Assembly (NCBI GenBank): GCA_019321725.1
Contig: CM033120.1
Coordinates: 12,120,278 to 12,184,277, forward strand
Reading direction: 5' to 3'
DNA: 64,000 nucleotides
DNA from: Paulownia fortunei
Taxonomy: Eukaryota > Streptophyta > Magnoliopsida > Lamiales > Paulowniaceae
Shown here in pieces: positions 14,209-24,724 of the stretch. The translations under genes were made by a program, and so were the position numbers. Each line of letters starts with the position of its first letter. Position 1 is the first letter of the stretch. Below the pieces are notes generated by a model. It saw only the letters and a list, made by a program, of their open reading frames with translations. It had not been told where the DNA came from and made no database searches.

Positions 14209-15819
14209 TAACCGATAGTTGATATCATCATGTTAGAATATCAATCAATTTATAATTAACAATGAACTATTGTCGAATACCAACAATCAACAAACATCTG
14301 TCAACTTTGAACTATCAAAGTAGACAAATACCACACCTTCGGTGGGACTAAAACCAAAAGATGTCAAAAGTCTTTGGGCCTCAATATTACCACTTGACTT
14401 GAGCATTGCCTCATTAGTGGGAAGAAATATATTTACACCTGAGTTGGTAGTTCATTACATTGATCACTAATATTGGGACAACGATGATAATGTTGGGACA
14501 GACATACATATTTATAGCAACATGTACAGATTCACAACTTCACTTTTAAGTCTTATTTCTCAATTCCAACACATTAGGATAATTTAGACCTAAAATTTGT
14601 ACACTCCCTCATGGACCCAGAACGTAATTCACCAGCATAATATCAATGTCGGGAATCCTAGATAAAAGCATTGGAGCTCTTCTCCTATGTAATATAATCC
14701 CAATACTGGGCATTTTTAGACGTGCATAAACGATCTTCATTGCCTCGATTTATGTTTATTTTTTGTAAGAGGATGTATTCTTGATTCAAGTTATGCTTTT
14801 GTCACTAAATTCCAGAGAGCATATTTTGCTAATGGTTTTGAATCGACAAAACAAATAATACCTAGACATGTTGAAAGTCCATTACATTTTTTTGTTTGAA
14901 ATGCAAATTTTTGACATCTCTGGGCCAGAAAAATGCTTTCGAGTGGGGCTTATCAAGGATTCCGCACTCAGAAGATGCAATTCAAGTCACTCAACATGTT
15001 GCCAACTTTTTTGTGAGGTAATATTGTAGTCAATTTTTTGTGGATTAGATGTTTGGCATTCTATGAATTGTAGAGTAAATACCTCAACGTTCTAGTTGGT
15101 TAGTATATTTATCAACACAGCGTGTGGAACTTAAGGATGCACTGAAATTCAGGTGCCAAACACTGAGGGCCTAGACTAAGTCTTAGGTTCAATTCTTAAT
15201 TCTCTTGCATGTTGTAAATCAATTGAATGTTAGTCCTCTCTCTCTCCTCTCTACGTGTTAAACTGAATATTAGTTTTGACATCTTTTAACAATGGTTAGT
15301 TGTACTCTTGGCATATCCCTCAAAAGGAGAAAAAGTTGTAATTTAAAAGAAGCCTTATTTGGAATGTTCACCTTGATTAAGAACCAAGTACTCCAATCAA
15401 TTCAAGTAGTTAATCCTACTGAAACTTGTTCTACATTTATGTGCTTGGTTGTGTATTCCTTGTTTGCGTCTACACAATATCTACTTATTGGTCTATGGAA
15501 TCTAACCATGTATTAACTGTTTATTGTTCCTTTCATATCAAATCTCTCAGGGAGGCTAGGATGTCTATGAACAGGCCATCTACCCAGAAAATGCTTGACA
15601 ACCTCATCTATAATTACAGTCCCACATATTGTGGAAAGGCTGGGTAACTCTCTCTCTCTCTCTCTCTCTCTGTGCATGCACGCGAGCACATGCCCGTCCT
15701 TTTCTATCTTTTTCTTTCCCTGAGGTTAAGTATGAAGGAGAATGAGCATCAATAAACTTGTTTCCATGTTTTGCCATATTTGCAGGAGGGGGTTTGATGA
15801 GGTTTACATTTTCAGCTAG
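6935..15819 (+). CDS. GGH: Gamma-glutamyl hydrolase (folate polyglutamate hydrolase)
   Basis: Ten exons keep phase throughout: 6935-7399, 8433-8519, 9119-9208, 9916-10010, 11314-11374, 12432-12521, 12653-12715, 14929-15017, 15551-15643, 15786-15819. They encode 388 residues. GGH trims the glutamate tail from folates and antifolates and in plants works in the vacuole. Family hallmarks seen are PVIGILSHPGDGASGR (exon 1), GVIFTGGWAK (exon 2), AICLGFELL with the nucleophile Cys at about 202 (exon 3), and QWHPEKNAFEWG with His about 315 and Glu about 317 completing the triad (exons 7-8). All introns are GT-AG. The ATG at 6,935 has a strong context (ACCAATGG) but adds 45 Ser/Pro/Ala-rich residues. 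The in-frame ATG at 7,070 opens MLNYLWIPVLIALSKE, which resembles the usual GGH signal peptide start and may be the functional start. Identification is firm; only the start is uncertain. Confidence 0.93.
9437..9674. repeat. 119-bp tandem duplication in GGH intron 3
   Basis: Positions 9437-9555 are repeated immediately at 9556-9674. By eye only two bases differ (CATTCGACG against CATTGGACA), so the duplication is recent. It lies in the intron between exons 3 and 4 and does not touch a splice site. Confidence 0.9.
11437..11504. repeat. 34-bp tandem duplication in GGH intron 5
   Basis: The unit at 11437-11470 (starts CTGGATGACCAG, ends GCATAGGAAT) is repeated at 11471-11504 with two substitutions. 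It begins about 60 bp after the exon 5 donor site. Confidence 0.88.
11818..11841. repeat. (CTT)n microsatellite, GGH intron 5
   Basis: A run of TTC/CTT triplets followed by a pyrimidine-rich tract to about 11,880. It is intronic, and the Glu/Lys-rich open frames opposite it are low-complexity artefacts. Confidence 0.85.
14165..14205. repeat. (TA)n microsatellite, GGH intron 7
   Basis: About 40 bp of near-perfect TA dinucleotides inside the 2.2-kb intron between exons 7 and 8. The following 450 bp (to about 14,650) has a different, more complex composition and could be an inserted element, but no terminal repeats were identified. Confidence 0.85.
15648..15672. repeat. (TC)n microsatellite at GGH exon 9 donor
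   Basis: A TC dinucleotide run begins four bases after the GT of the exon 9 splice donor (15644). The short open frames on the opposite strand here are repeat artefacts. Confidence 0.85.
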
Positions 15820-18021
15820 TCCTGGTCCCTTAAACTTTTTGGCAATTTGTGTGAAGTGTACATATTGATGAATCGACTCCACAAGCTGTAAAATTTGGTC
15901 TATTTCTATTATACATCATTCTCCTCCGGGGTATGCTAGTCTAAAATAAGGTAATCTCTTAGAAACAATTTCCTATCGGTCAAAACTCAATAGGAACCAG
16001 AACTGTGATTAACACTACAGATTGTCAATTGTGTGCCATTATAGGGTCACCGAGTGATCAACTATTTCGACGTGCGAAATAGTGTTTAGCAAATATTTTA
16101 AAAAAAATAAAATTAGTACGAACCAGTCTTGAATAATTTTGTCGAGATTTGATAGCTAATTTACATTATGACACTAATTAATATCTAGAATAGATGAATG
16201 ATCAATACCCGAATTTGTTAGCAGTTACGACTAAAACTCACTTAAGGTACAATATACTTTTATCCTTTAAACTATATTTTTTGGGGGGACCTCAAATTTT
16301 AAGTATATTAATTTAACACTTAAACTTCTTATACAAATATGATCTATCAAGTCCAATTTACTAATCGGAAAAAGGAGTAAGTGTCCAACTCCCCTAACTC
16401 TTTTGGTTTTTGGCATCGATTTTAACAAAATATTTATTTTTATCTATATTATATATAAAAGTATGAATTTTATAAGTGTATGTTCTCACGGTGAAAAGAT
16501 ATTTATATTGTTATTAAAAGTAATAAAAATAGTGACCAAATCAATCACGAATTGAAAAACTTAGAATCCTACACCAATAATACATCTAAGAAAAGTAATG
16601 AAAAACAACATGTTAACCAAGTACTTGGAGCTCTAGACCAACATTTTGCTAATGAATATTTTTTTAAATTACATATGAAAATTAGAAGGTTAAATAAAAT
16701 AAAGTAATATTCCTTTTATTTTTTCCAAAGGATAATTTTTTTAATTATTTCTTTAACTTGAAGTGCATTAATATAATCTATAAATCTTATGTTAGTATAA
16801 AGAAAATTAAAATATTAATAAGAGGTAACATGTAAATTTAATATGATAAAAGTTTAACGAGAGCTTTATTCCATTCTATATTTAAGTCATTATTCTTCTT
16901 CATTTTTCACTTATGATTTTGGAATTTAACTATAGTTAAGAATTCAAAATTTATTAAAAATCACAATGAATTCTATAATTAGAAGTCGTAAAATAAGCCA
17001 CATTAATTTTGTGATGGTAGACTAAGTAGCACCATTATCTAAATAAGTTTTTGATGGTATAATAATTAGCATCGTAATTTATGTCTTCTACATAATATCT
17101 TTTAAAAATTTAAGCCTAATCAATGCCTAATTAAGCACAAAATAATTTTTATTATGTTGATTGTTTTCTTTAAATAAGAGGATTAAGGAATGAAGAGAGT
17201 TATGCAACAAGTCACTTTAGTAATTTTTAGAACAAAAAGGTGAAGGGAAACAAAACAATATAACACAATTCAATAAAATATTTGCTCTAAGATGAAAATC
17301 TAATAAATATTTTATAGACAAATTAATAATTTATTTTATATTTCCTTTAAAGTTTTTTAGAAATAGAGAATGTTATATTTTTTTTGTACAATTGAAAAAT
17401 AAGAATAATTATTGGATCAAAGTATAATATGAAGTTTTTGAATTATGTGACTACTATTATACACAATAATTTTATATGAAATAATAATATATATCTCTTT
17501 ATAGTATTTGTGAAAATTCTACTAAAATCCCCCTAAAATATACTTTTATATATAAAAAATCCATGAAAATATTTTTCAACCCAAAAAACCTTATTCCCCC
17601 AACGTTCATTCAAGAAAACCCAAAACTAAACTTCTACAATAAAATAGTTAAGAATTTGTGATTTTTTTGGACTAATTCTTGTTACAATAGAAATTAAAGA
17701 ATTGAGTTCTTGATAGAATTACTTTTGAATTTTTTAAACTAATAAATAGTATAATGTTAATTTTTTATGTTAAATATTAGATTGGTGTCAGTGAATACTA
17801 TAAACTCGAAATTTGTTTTATTGTAACAAAAAAATAATTAAACCAAAAAATGTGTTTTCTTTTTCTGTTTTCTGAGAAGATAACATAAATCCAAAAAAAT
17901 ATCAAAAGTTAAAATAAAATTCGAAACTAATACCATTTATAAAATAAAAAATCAGAGAAGAAAATTCTATAAAAAACCCAATTTTATAAAAACTTCTATA
18001 AAAAATTATAAACATTCTCTT
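15820..18021. other. Intergenic DNA downstream of GGH
   Basis: The first few hundred bases are likely GGH 3' UTR and flank. From about 16,060 the sequence becomes strongly AT-rich with no coding potential on either strand and no clear repeat structure. Confidence 0.65.
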
Positions 18022-18254
18022 ATGTAGCATTTGAATAAATGAATTTGATTTGAAAAAACAGAATTTGGAGCTAAGGAGTTTAAATAACTTCGATATTGCA
18101 GATTTCAAACCATCATAATAACTTAAAAATATTTAAAATGTGTGCTAAAAATTTTAAAATCCATAATAACTCAATATTATAAAAAACTCAATAAATTTAT
18201 TATTATTAATTTTAATTCTTTAATTCTAAACCCATTAATCCAAATGCAACTATA
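18022..18254. mobile_element. Possible short MITE
   Basis: The left part reads ATGTAGCATTTGAATAAATG. The reverse complement of the right end reads TATAGTTGCATTTGGATTAATG. These match over the GCATTTGRATAAATG core and enclose about 230 bp of AT-rich DNA. Ends and target duplication are not resolved. Confidence 0.3.
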
Positions 18255-18524
18255 GTATATGCTACTGTGGGCATATATAGTAAATTAATTGTAAAGTTTT
18301 AAATCAAGTAATTATAAGTAGGTTGAAAATAGATTAAACTAAAATCTGAATAATTCTCTTTTCAAATTCAGTCAGTCAACAGGTTGGATTGCCAATTTTT
18401 TAGTTGCCATTGTTAATAAACACACAGTGAACTGATGCGCTCAAAATTTAGACATAAAATGGACATTTATAAATAAAATAGATATAAACTAAATTAGAGT
18501 AAAAGAAATTTTATATAAATTTAA

Positions 18525-19716
18525 GGGTTAATCTCACTTTACCCTTTTACTTTTGTTAAGTATCCCTTTACTCCTATGTGCTATCAATTGTCGGAGTTTA
18601 CCACCTTATACTCTCATTCTATCTCACTTTACTCTCTTATACTCTCATTGTCTAATTTTACCTCCTTGTACTATTAAAAAATTAACCACACTATCCTTAC
18701 TAATTATTTATAGTAAAATTATTTTAAAATTTTTAAAAATTAATAAACTTGTATTTATATTTTAATACTTATTCAACTTAATTAATAACACTTAATATTA
18801 AATTTATTTAAAATTTTATTATCCTTAAATTTTAATAGCTATTTTTATATAAATATAGTTCATATTAAATTTCTATATTGTATGATATTTTTTATTAGCT
18901 AGTACATTTTACTTATAAATTTTCTATTTGTAAAAAATATAAAAAATATAGAACATATACATAAAATATTAGTAATAAATTTCTCATTGTTAATGAATTA
19001 TTAAAATTTCATAAAAAACTATGTTAAATTCAAAAAAAGTTATTTTTAGGTATAATTTGGTACTATTAAATAAATTATAAATAGTCGAATTATCGTAATT
19101 TAATAGATACTATATTCTATTTAAAAAAAAACAGTCTCTTTGATATTTAATTTTATTACTTTTACTTGATTATAATGATTATTTTTTAATTTAACAATTT
19201 CTATAAATTTATAATAATTCTATTAATAATAAAAACTTATTACTAATGTTTAATGTATTTAGTAAGATAATATTTAAAAATATTTTATATATTTTTTAAA
19301 TTTATATTGAGTAGGAAATTCATAAGTAAAGTTTATTAGCTAATAAAAAATATTTTACTATATACTAATTTAATATAAATTATGTTAAATTAAAAAATAA
19401 CTATAAAAATGTAAGTACAAATTTTTTTAAATAAATTTAATGTCAACTATTAATTAATCAAATTGAAAAAATTATTATAACATATAAATAAATCTATTAA
19501 TTTTAGAATATTTTAAAATAATTTTACTATAAATAATAAGTAATGGTATTTTGGTAAAATTTTTAAGAGTACATGAGGGCAAAATGAGACAATGTGAATA
19601 CAATGGAATAAAATGAGACAAAATGATAATACAAGAAGTTAAAATGAGATAATTGAGAGTACAAAAAGATAAAATGATAGTCAACAAAAATAGAAGAGGT
19701 AAAGTGGAATTAACCA
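18525..19716. mobile_element. 1.2-kb foldback element, Mutator-like ends
   Basis: Two long arms (about 18525-19035 and 19190-19716) are imperfect inverted copies of each other. Similar matches recur along the whole arm, for example ATTTATAGTAAAATTATTTTAAAAT, TTTTTTATTAGCTA and ATTAGTAATAA. The left end is GGGTTAATCTCACTTTAC. The right end on the minus strand is TGGTTAATTCCACTTTAC. The flanking 9-mers are TAAATTTAA (18516-18524) and TAAGTTCAA (19717-19725), 7 of 9 identical, which fits a decayed 9-bp target duplication of the Mutator superfamily. There is no transposase frame; the short peptides on each arm are mirror images arising from the repeat. A transcript across it would fold into a long hairpin. 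Confidence 0.75.
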
Positions 19717-19725
19717 TAAGTTCAA

Positions 19726-20339
19726 AATCAAGCCATTTTAAATTTAGGAATGGTCATGAGTCAAGTGGGATTTGGGCCGTATCTGCCTGCACTCAAGATC
19801 CGACACATTAAGATTTTTAAAAATTATAATCATACTCGTCCCAAAATCAGACCCGGTAGATAGACCCGTAAACCCACTTTAAAAATATTAAAAATTATAC
19901 TTTCAAAAGTAATACTACTAAAACATTTTTAAAAAATATATTTTTCTAAAAAAATATATTGCATAAATATATAATAAAATATTTTTAAAAATAAAAATAT
20001 TAAATAGACGAGGTTTGAATGGGGTTTGATAATTAAAAATCTAATACCCAACTCAAACTTATTTCAGTGAGGATTAATTTGTGCTATTGTCATCCTAATT
20101 AAATCTCCATCTATCCACATGTTGGTAACTCAATACTCAAGAGCCACTGCCAATATAATTAATATTTTCTTATTGTTGATGAACTAAATAATCTTTACCC
20201 AATTGAAAATTCATAATGGCTTTTAACCCTTTCCTCATTTCTGTCTTATTACACTGGAATTTCTTTATGAATGTGCAATTAGTGCTCATAAAAATTGCTA
20301 TTAATATATTAATGCTAAGACCATCTCATTATCCTTGAC
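19726..20339. other. Intergenic DNA upstream of the first aspartic protease
   Basis: AT-rich sequence. About 19,760-20,060 contains phrases such as GACCCGTAAACCCAC and GGGTTTGATAATTAAAAATC, which resemble a worn dispersed repeat. No clear TATA box or other promoter element of the protease gene could be assigned. Confidence 0.55.
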
Positions 20340-21617
20340 ATGGCCAGGCTCAAAACCTTCCAATTCAAAATTATGTTCCTCCATCTCCTGCTAACTTTCT
20401 TCCAGGGTGCTGCTCCAGAATCCACAGGCTTTAGCCTAAAACTCATCCCATGGGACTCCCCAAAGTCACCCTTGCACCAGCCAAATCTCACTCAGATACA
20501 GAAGATTCAGATGATGGCCATGTCCTCCAAAGCAAGGGCAAACTCCCCAACTCCAAAAAATGGAACTTTCTATGCCGACGACGCAATACAAATTCCAGTG
20601 AAAAACCAAGGTTTACAATACTCAGTTAACATCCAAATCGGGAATCCAGGCACGGAGGTGACTCTACTTCTGGACACCGGCAGCGGACCTATCTGGACAC
20701 AATGCCAGCAGTCAAAGTTCTATTTCAATCCCATGAAGTCTAAAACATACAAAGCACTGTCCTGTCAGCATCCCCTGTGCCAGAAGGACAAGAAGTTGTG
20801 CAAATGTATAAATGGGCAGTGTGTTTGCAGCCTGAGCTATGGCATAAAGGGTGGCAAAATAAATCAGATTGATGCAGTTCTCTCATCTGATTCCTTCACT
20901 CTGCCGATAAAGAATAACGGCTACAGGACTTTTACCAACATGATTTTTGGGTGCTCAAGTCAGTCCCCTGTATTCTCTGGGATTCTAGGCCTGGACAAAT
21001 TGCCTATTTCTCTGATAAGCCAAGTAAGGAATAAAGTTCAGGGGCGCTACTCTTACTGCCTGTATGGTGGGGATGGCTACTTAAGGTTCGGAAACAACAT
21101 CCCACAAGTCAGGAAAGATGCCAAAACCACACGGATTTTACATCCTCATCACCCGACTATGTTCTTGGGTTTGACAGACGTAAGTGTAGCCCAGAAGCGG
21201 CTGGGACTTTCTCCGGCTTTATTTTCATATGAACAAGGTGGTTTTCTTATCGACACAGGAGCCCAGCTCACTGTCCTCAAGAAACAGGCTTATAATAGGG
21301 TGATCAAAGCTTTTGCAAACTATTACAATGGTAGGCTTAAACGGGTGAGTGGCAAAATTTACCACCTGGATCTTTGTTATAAATCCAACTCCAGTTTGAA
21401 AAGCTATGCTAGCATGACTTTTCATCTTCAAGGTGCTGATTATGAGACCAGTAATCTGTATGTAGTCCCTGAGACAGGGATTATGTGCATTGGACTGGTC
21501 CCTGGAGATTTATCGATACTGGGAGCGTTGCAGCAGTGGAATACAAGGTTCATTTTTGACATAAATACGAATATGTTGAAGTTTGTCAGGGAGGATTGCT
21601 CAAAAGATAGAGGATAA
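20340..21617 (+). CDS. Nepenthesin-like aspartic protease (A1 family), copy 1
   Basis: An intronless 425-residue protein. An N-terminal hydrophobic signal segment (about 9-25) directs it to the secretory pathway. The first catalytic motif is LLLDTGSGPIWTQC (DTG 112-114), followed by a short Cys-rich insert (CQHPLCQKDKKLCKC) typical of plant nepenthesin-type enzymes, a flap-like SYG, FGCSSQSPVFSGILGLDK, and a second motif FLIDTGAQLTVL (Asp about 305). The C-terminal QQWNTRFIFDINTNMLKFV matches the usual end of the family. Both catalytic Asp are present, but Ala follows the second DTG where plant enzymes normally have Ser or Thr. The product is probably a secreted or vacuolar endopeptidase; its substrate is unknown. 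It is part of a three-copy tandem array. Confidence 0.9.
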   Translation: MARLKTFQFKIMFLHLLLTFFQGAAPESTGFSLKLIPWDSPKSPLHQPNLTQIQKIQMMAMSSKARANSPTPKNGTFYADDAIQIPVKNQGLQYSVNIQIGNPGTEVTLLLDTGSGPIWTQCQQSKFYFNPMKSKTYKALSCQHPLCQKDKKLCKCINGQCVCSLSYGIKGGKINQIDAVLSSDSFTLPIKNNGYRTFTNMIFGCSSQSPVFSGILGLDKLPISLISQVRNKVQGRYSYCLYGGDGYLRFGNNIPQVRKDAKTTRILHPHHPTMFLGLTDVSVAQKRLGLSPALFSYEQGGFLIDTGAQLTVLKKQAYNRVIKAFANYYNGRLKRVSGKIYHLDLCYKSNSSLKSYASMTFHLQGADYETSNLYVVPETGIMCIGLVPGDLSILGALQQWNTRFIFDINTNMLKFVREDCSKDRG

Positions 21618-22146
21618 TCAGCTTATATGAATTGAATAGAGTTTTTATATAAATAGCCGAAGAGTGCTCAGCTTTTCTGCCCAAACTATAAATCTTCATT
21701 CTTTCTGCTACCTAAGTTGATGTTTTTTTCAATAACAGGAATATTTTCTTCCAGCTTAAGTTATACAAAAAGGCAAAGTAATTTGTTGACGAAAAGGATA
21801 ATTCTTTCCAATGTCACTGCATTGAAAACTCATGCTGTTGATACCCATTGACAAAAGATAAGGGAATTTTTTATTCTAGTCCTGAATTTAGGTTGTCTTG
21901 TCTCTATGACTAGCTTCTGGGGTTCTTGTTGGTGAAGTTGAAATATAATTAGGTTTTCATTTTTCAATCGGTCTTAGATTTAATGCGGTCTGCAGAAATA
22001 AAATAAAGGTCACCAGTATTATACTTGGAGGCAACTGAAATAAATATTCAACCCTTAATAGTGAAAGTGAAATTACATTCGATTTACCTAGAATTGCATA
22101 TAATGGCATGTAGAAAAAGCAAGTGCCAAATAAGTAGAGATAATCA
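21618..22146. other. Spacer between protease copies 1 and 2
   Basis: Probably the 3' UTR of copy 1 followed by non-coding DNA. No N-terminal protease lobe could be recognised in any frame, so the missing half of copy 2 is not simply frameshifted here. Confidence 0.6.
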
Positions 22147-22584
22147 ATCAGTACTTTAATACATACTGATTATCCAGCATTTTTCTTGAACTTGACAGAC
22201 ATAAGTGTCGAGAGGCAGAGACTGGGACTGTCTCCAAGCCTGTTTGCACTGAAAAATGGCGGCGTTTTGATGGACACAGGAGTTCAGTATACCGTACTTA
22301 CTAAAAAAGCATACAATAAGGTGAACCGAGCATTTCAAAGTTACTTCAAAGGCCGACTGGAAGAGATTGACAGGGTATACTGGAATTTGAAGCCTTGCTA
22401 CAGGCTGACCCCTGGTTTTAATGACTATCCGACGATGACTTTTCATTTTGAAGGGGCTGATTTCGAGGCAGAGTACACCCACGTTAAAGAGGTGCAGCAG
22501 TGGAACACCAGGTTCATGTTTGATATCAATGAGAATGTGCTCAAGTTTTACAGGGATGATTGCGCTGGTGAAACTAAAGAATGA
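22147..22584 (+). pseudogene. Truncated aspartic protease, copy 2 (C-terminal lobe only)
   Basis: Homology to the flanking copies starts at about the HTDYPAFFLNLTDISV segment, with no ATG and no first catalytic DTG. It then runs as one open frame to a stop at 22,584. The second motif VLMDTGVQYTVL is retained. Compared with copy 3, an in-frame deletion of about 18 residues joins THVKE directly to VQQWNTRF, removing the conserved Cys and the IIGA strand near the C-terminus. Sequence is closer to copy 3 than to copy 1 (shared FFLNLTDIS, SPSLF, YFKGRLE, TPGF). With half the active site missing it cannot be an active protease. The open frame suggests fairly recent truncation or tolerated transcription. 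Confidence 0.85.
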
Positions 22585-23470
22585 AATCGTGTTAGGCATG
22601 CAAATGTATTTTGCCCAAAATAAATTCTTGACTTATCAATAAGAACAGGTTAGTAATCTCTTACGTTTTGCTTGATAATAAGGTTATTAGTAACCAATCG
22701 CTTCCTAGTCAAACCACGCTAGTGTGAAAAACCAAGAACTACGCCAATGGAAGAAAGCCAGAGGTGGATTTTGAGATTAACATCAACTTTGCAGTTGAAG
22801 GATAGCCAATTTGCAGTCAAAACTACTATAGACGAAAATTGAAACAATGAAAGTGATAATATCAAATACAGTTATGTATATGAACATATTTAGTAGAACA
22901 TTCACAAGGGTTAATCGGCATCACAAACTTTGTTCATTTGTATATATAGATGACATAATCAACACTAATACATTTTTTTTGCAGGAAAATCAAACTATAA
23001 TATGTTTTGAATTTATCATTATTGTAAAATGCCTTATGTACCTTATCATATAACAGCAAAGTGAAAACAGATAAGCTAAACTAAATGGAAAAAAGTACCA
23101 CCTTTTCCAATTATATATGCTTGATAAAATAGTAGATATCCCAGTAACATCAAGTAAGACTTATCTACATTAGTAGAGATAGAAGTAACTTTAATTTAAA
23201 GGAGAATTGGGAAGAGGGAAAGAAAATCCATGTAATCTTTCTTCACAATTGAAATGAACTTTCTTAAGCAAAAAGACCAAAGCAGAGCGCTCAAATCATG
23301 TAATCTTTCTTCAAGTGATACTTAAATTACTATTATCAAAAATTTATATTATCATCATTCTTATCTCTTCATTTATTGCTCTATTATGGAGCTTGGGTTG
23401 GGTAGTGGTATTTCTATCTGAGATATTCTAAACTTGGAGAAACAATGCACATCCTTGCTTCACAAGGAAC
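22585..23470. other. Spacer between protease copies 2 and 3
   Basis: AT-rich non-coding DNA containing the flanks of copy 2 and the presumed promoter and leader of copy 3. No additional gene or repeat was recognised. Short frames at about 22,850-23,050 are low complexity. Confidence 0.6.
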
Positions 23471-24724
23471 ATGGGCAGGGCCACTAGAAATCTCTACCTC
23501 ATCCATCTCCTGCTGGCATTCTTCCATTGCAATACACCAGAAACCAGAGGGCTTAGCCTAAAGCTCATCCCATGGGACTCCCCTGACTCGCCTTTGTACC
23601 CTGGAAATCTTACACCACTTCAAAAACATAAAAAAATTATCCAATTTTCATACCATTTGGAACCCATTTCATCAGATTCTGTGACAATTAATTGGAACAA
23701 AATCCAGATTCCAGTGCGCCACCATGACTTCCGTTACTCGGTGAACATCAAAATTGGCACTCCAAGCAAGGAGGTAAGGTTGCTGTTTGACACCGGCAGC
23801 GCCTTCATCTGGACACAATGCACACAGAAATTAAACACTTACAATCCCCTGAGCTCCAACACCTACAAACCCCTTCCCTGCAACCATCGGCTCTGTGCCA
23901 AGAAAATTTGCAAATGCATCAAAAACCAGTGCGTTTGCAGCATTGCCTATGGATCAGATGGCGCAAAATATACATTGGCAGGCTCATTAGATACATTTCG
24001 TATGCCTCTCTCTGATCAATCCGAAAAAGCCTTTCCAGAAATCGTCTTCGGCTGCTCAAACAAACAACCCCTCAATTTCTCTGGAATCTTGGGACTGGAC
24101 AGAACCCCGGTTTCTCTATTAGGCCAGCTGCGTAGCCAAACTCGAGGGCGATTTTCTTACTGCCTGCACAGTGGGCCTAGTTACTTAACACTGGGAAAAG
24201 ACATCTCCAATTTTGAAGGAAAACAGGTGAAAACCACCCCATTAGTGCACACAAATTATTCAGCCCTTTTCTTGAACTTGACAGACATAAGTGTTGCAGG
24301 GAAAAGAATGGGGTTATCTCCAAGCCTGTTTTCGCTGAGAAACGGCAAAGTTTTCTTGGATACCGGAATCATGTACACCGTTCTTGCGAAAAGGGCCTAC
24401 GACAAGGTTAATAAAGCATTTGCGAGCTATTTCAAAGGGAAACTGGAAAGGGTTGGGGGGGCGTTCTACAATATGGAACCTTGTTATAAGATGACACCCG
24501 GATTTAAAGATTTTCCGACTATGACTTTTCACTTTCAAGGGGCGGCCGATTTGGTGGCGAAGAACACCCACATCACTGACGGGAATGTTGCGTGCACGGC
24601 TGTGGCAAGGGGGAGCAGGACCATAATCGGGGCGGTGCAGCAGTGGAACACCAGGTTCATGTTCGATATCAATGCGAATGTGCTCAAGTTTTACAGCGAC
24701 GACTGCGCAAATGACAGTGGATAA
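23471..24724 (+). CDS. Nepenthesin-like aspartic protease (A1 family), copy 3
   Basis: An intronless 417-residue protein with an N-terminal hydrophobic signal (about 8-20), then LSLKLIPWDSP as in copy 1. The first motif is LLFDTGSAFIWTQC (DTG 107-109), followed by the Cys-rich insert CNHRLCAKKICKC, AYGSDGA, FGCSNKQPLNFSGILGLDR and the second motif VFLDTGIMYTVL (Asp about 297). The C-terminal TIIGAVQQWNTRFMFDIN is intact. The start at 23,471 (MGRATRNL) aligns with copy 1 (MARLKTFQ). Ile follows the second DTG instead of the usual Ser/Thr. Predicted secreted endopeptidase; substrate unknown. Confidence 0.9.
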   Translation: MGRATRNLYLIHLLLAFFHCNTPETRGLSLKLIPWDSPDSPLYPGNLTPLQKHKKIIQFSYHLEPISSDSVTINWNKIQIPVRHHDFRYSVNIKIGTPSKEVRLLFDTGSAFIWTQCTQKLNTYNPLSSNTYKPLPCNHRLCAKKICKCIKNQCVCSIAYGSDGAKYTLAGSLDTFRMPLSDQSEKAFPEIVFGCSNKQPLNFSGILGLDRTPVSLLGQLRSQTRGRFSYCLHSGPSYLTLGKDISNFEGKQVKTTPLVHTNYSALFLNLTDISVAGKRMGLSPSLFSLRNGKVFLDTGIMYTVLAKRAYDKVNKAFASYFKGKLERVGGAFYNMEPCYKMTPGFKDFPTMTFHFQGAADLVAKNTHITDGNVACTAVARGSRTIIGAVQQWNTRFMFDINANVLKFYSDDCANDSG

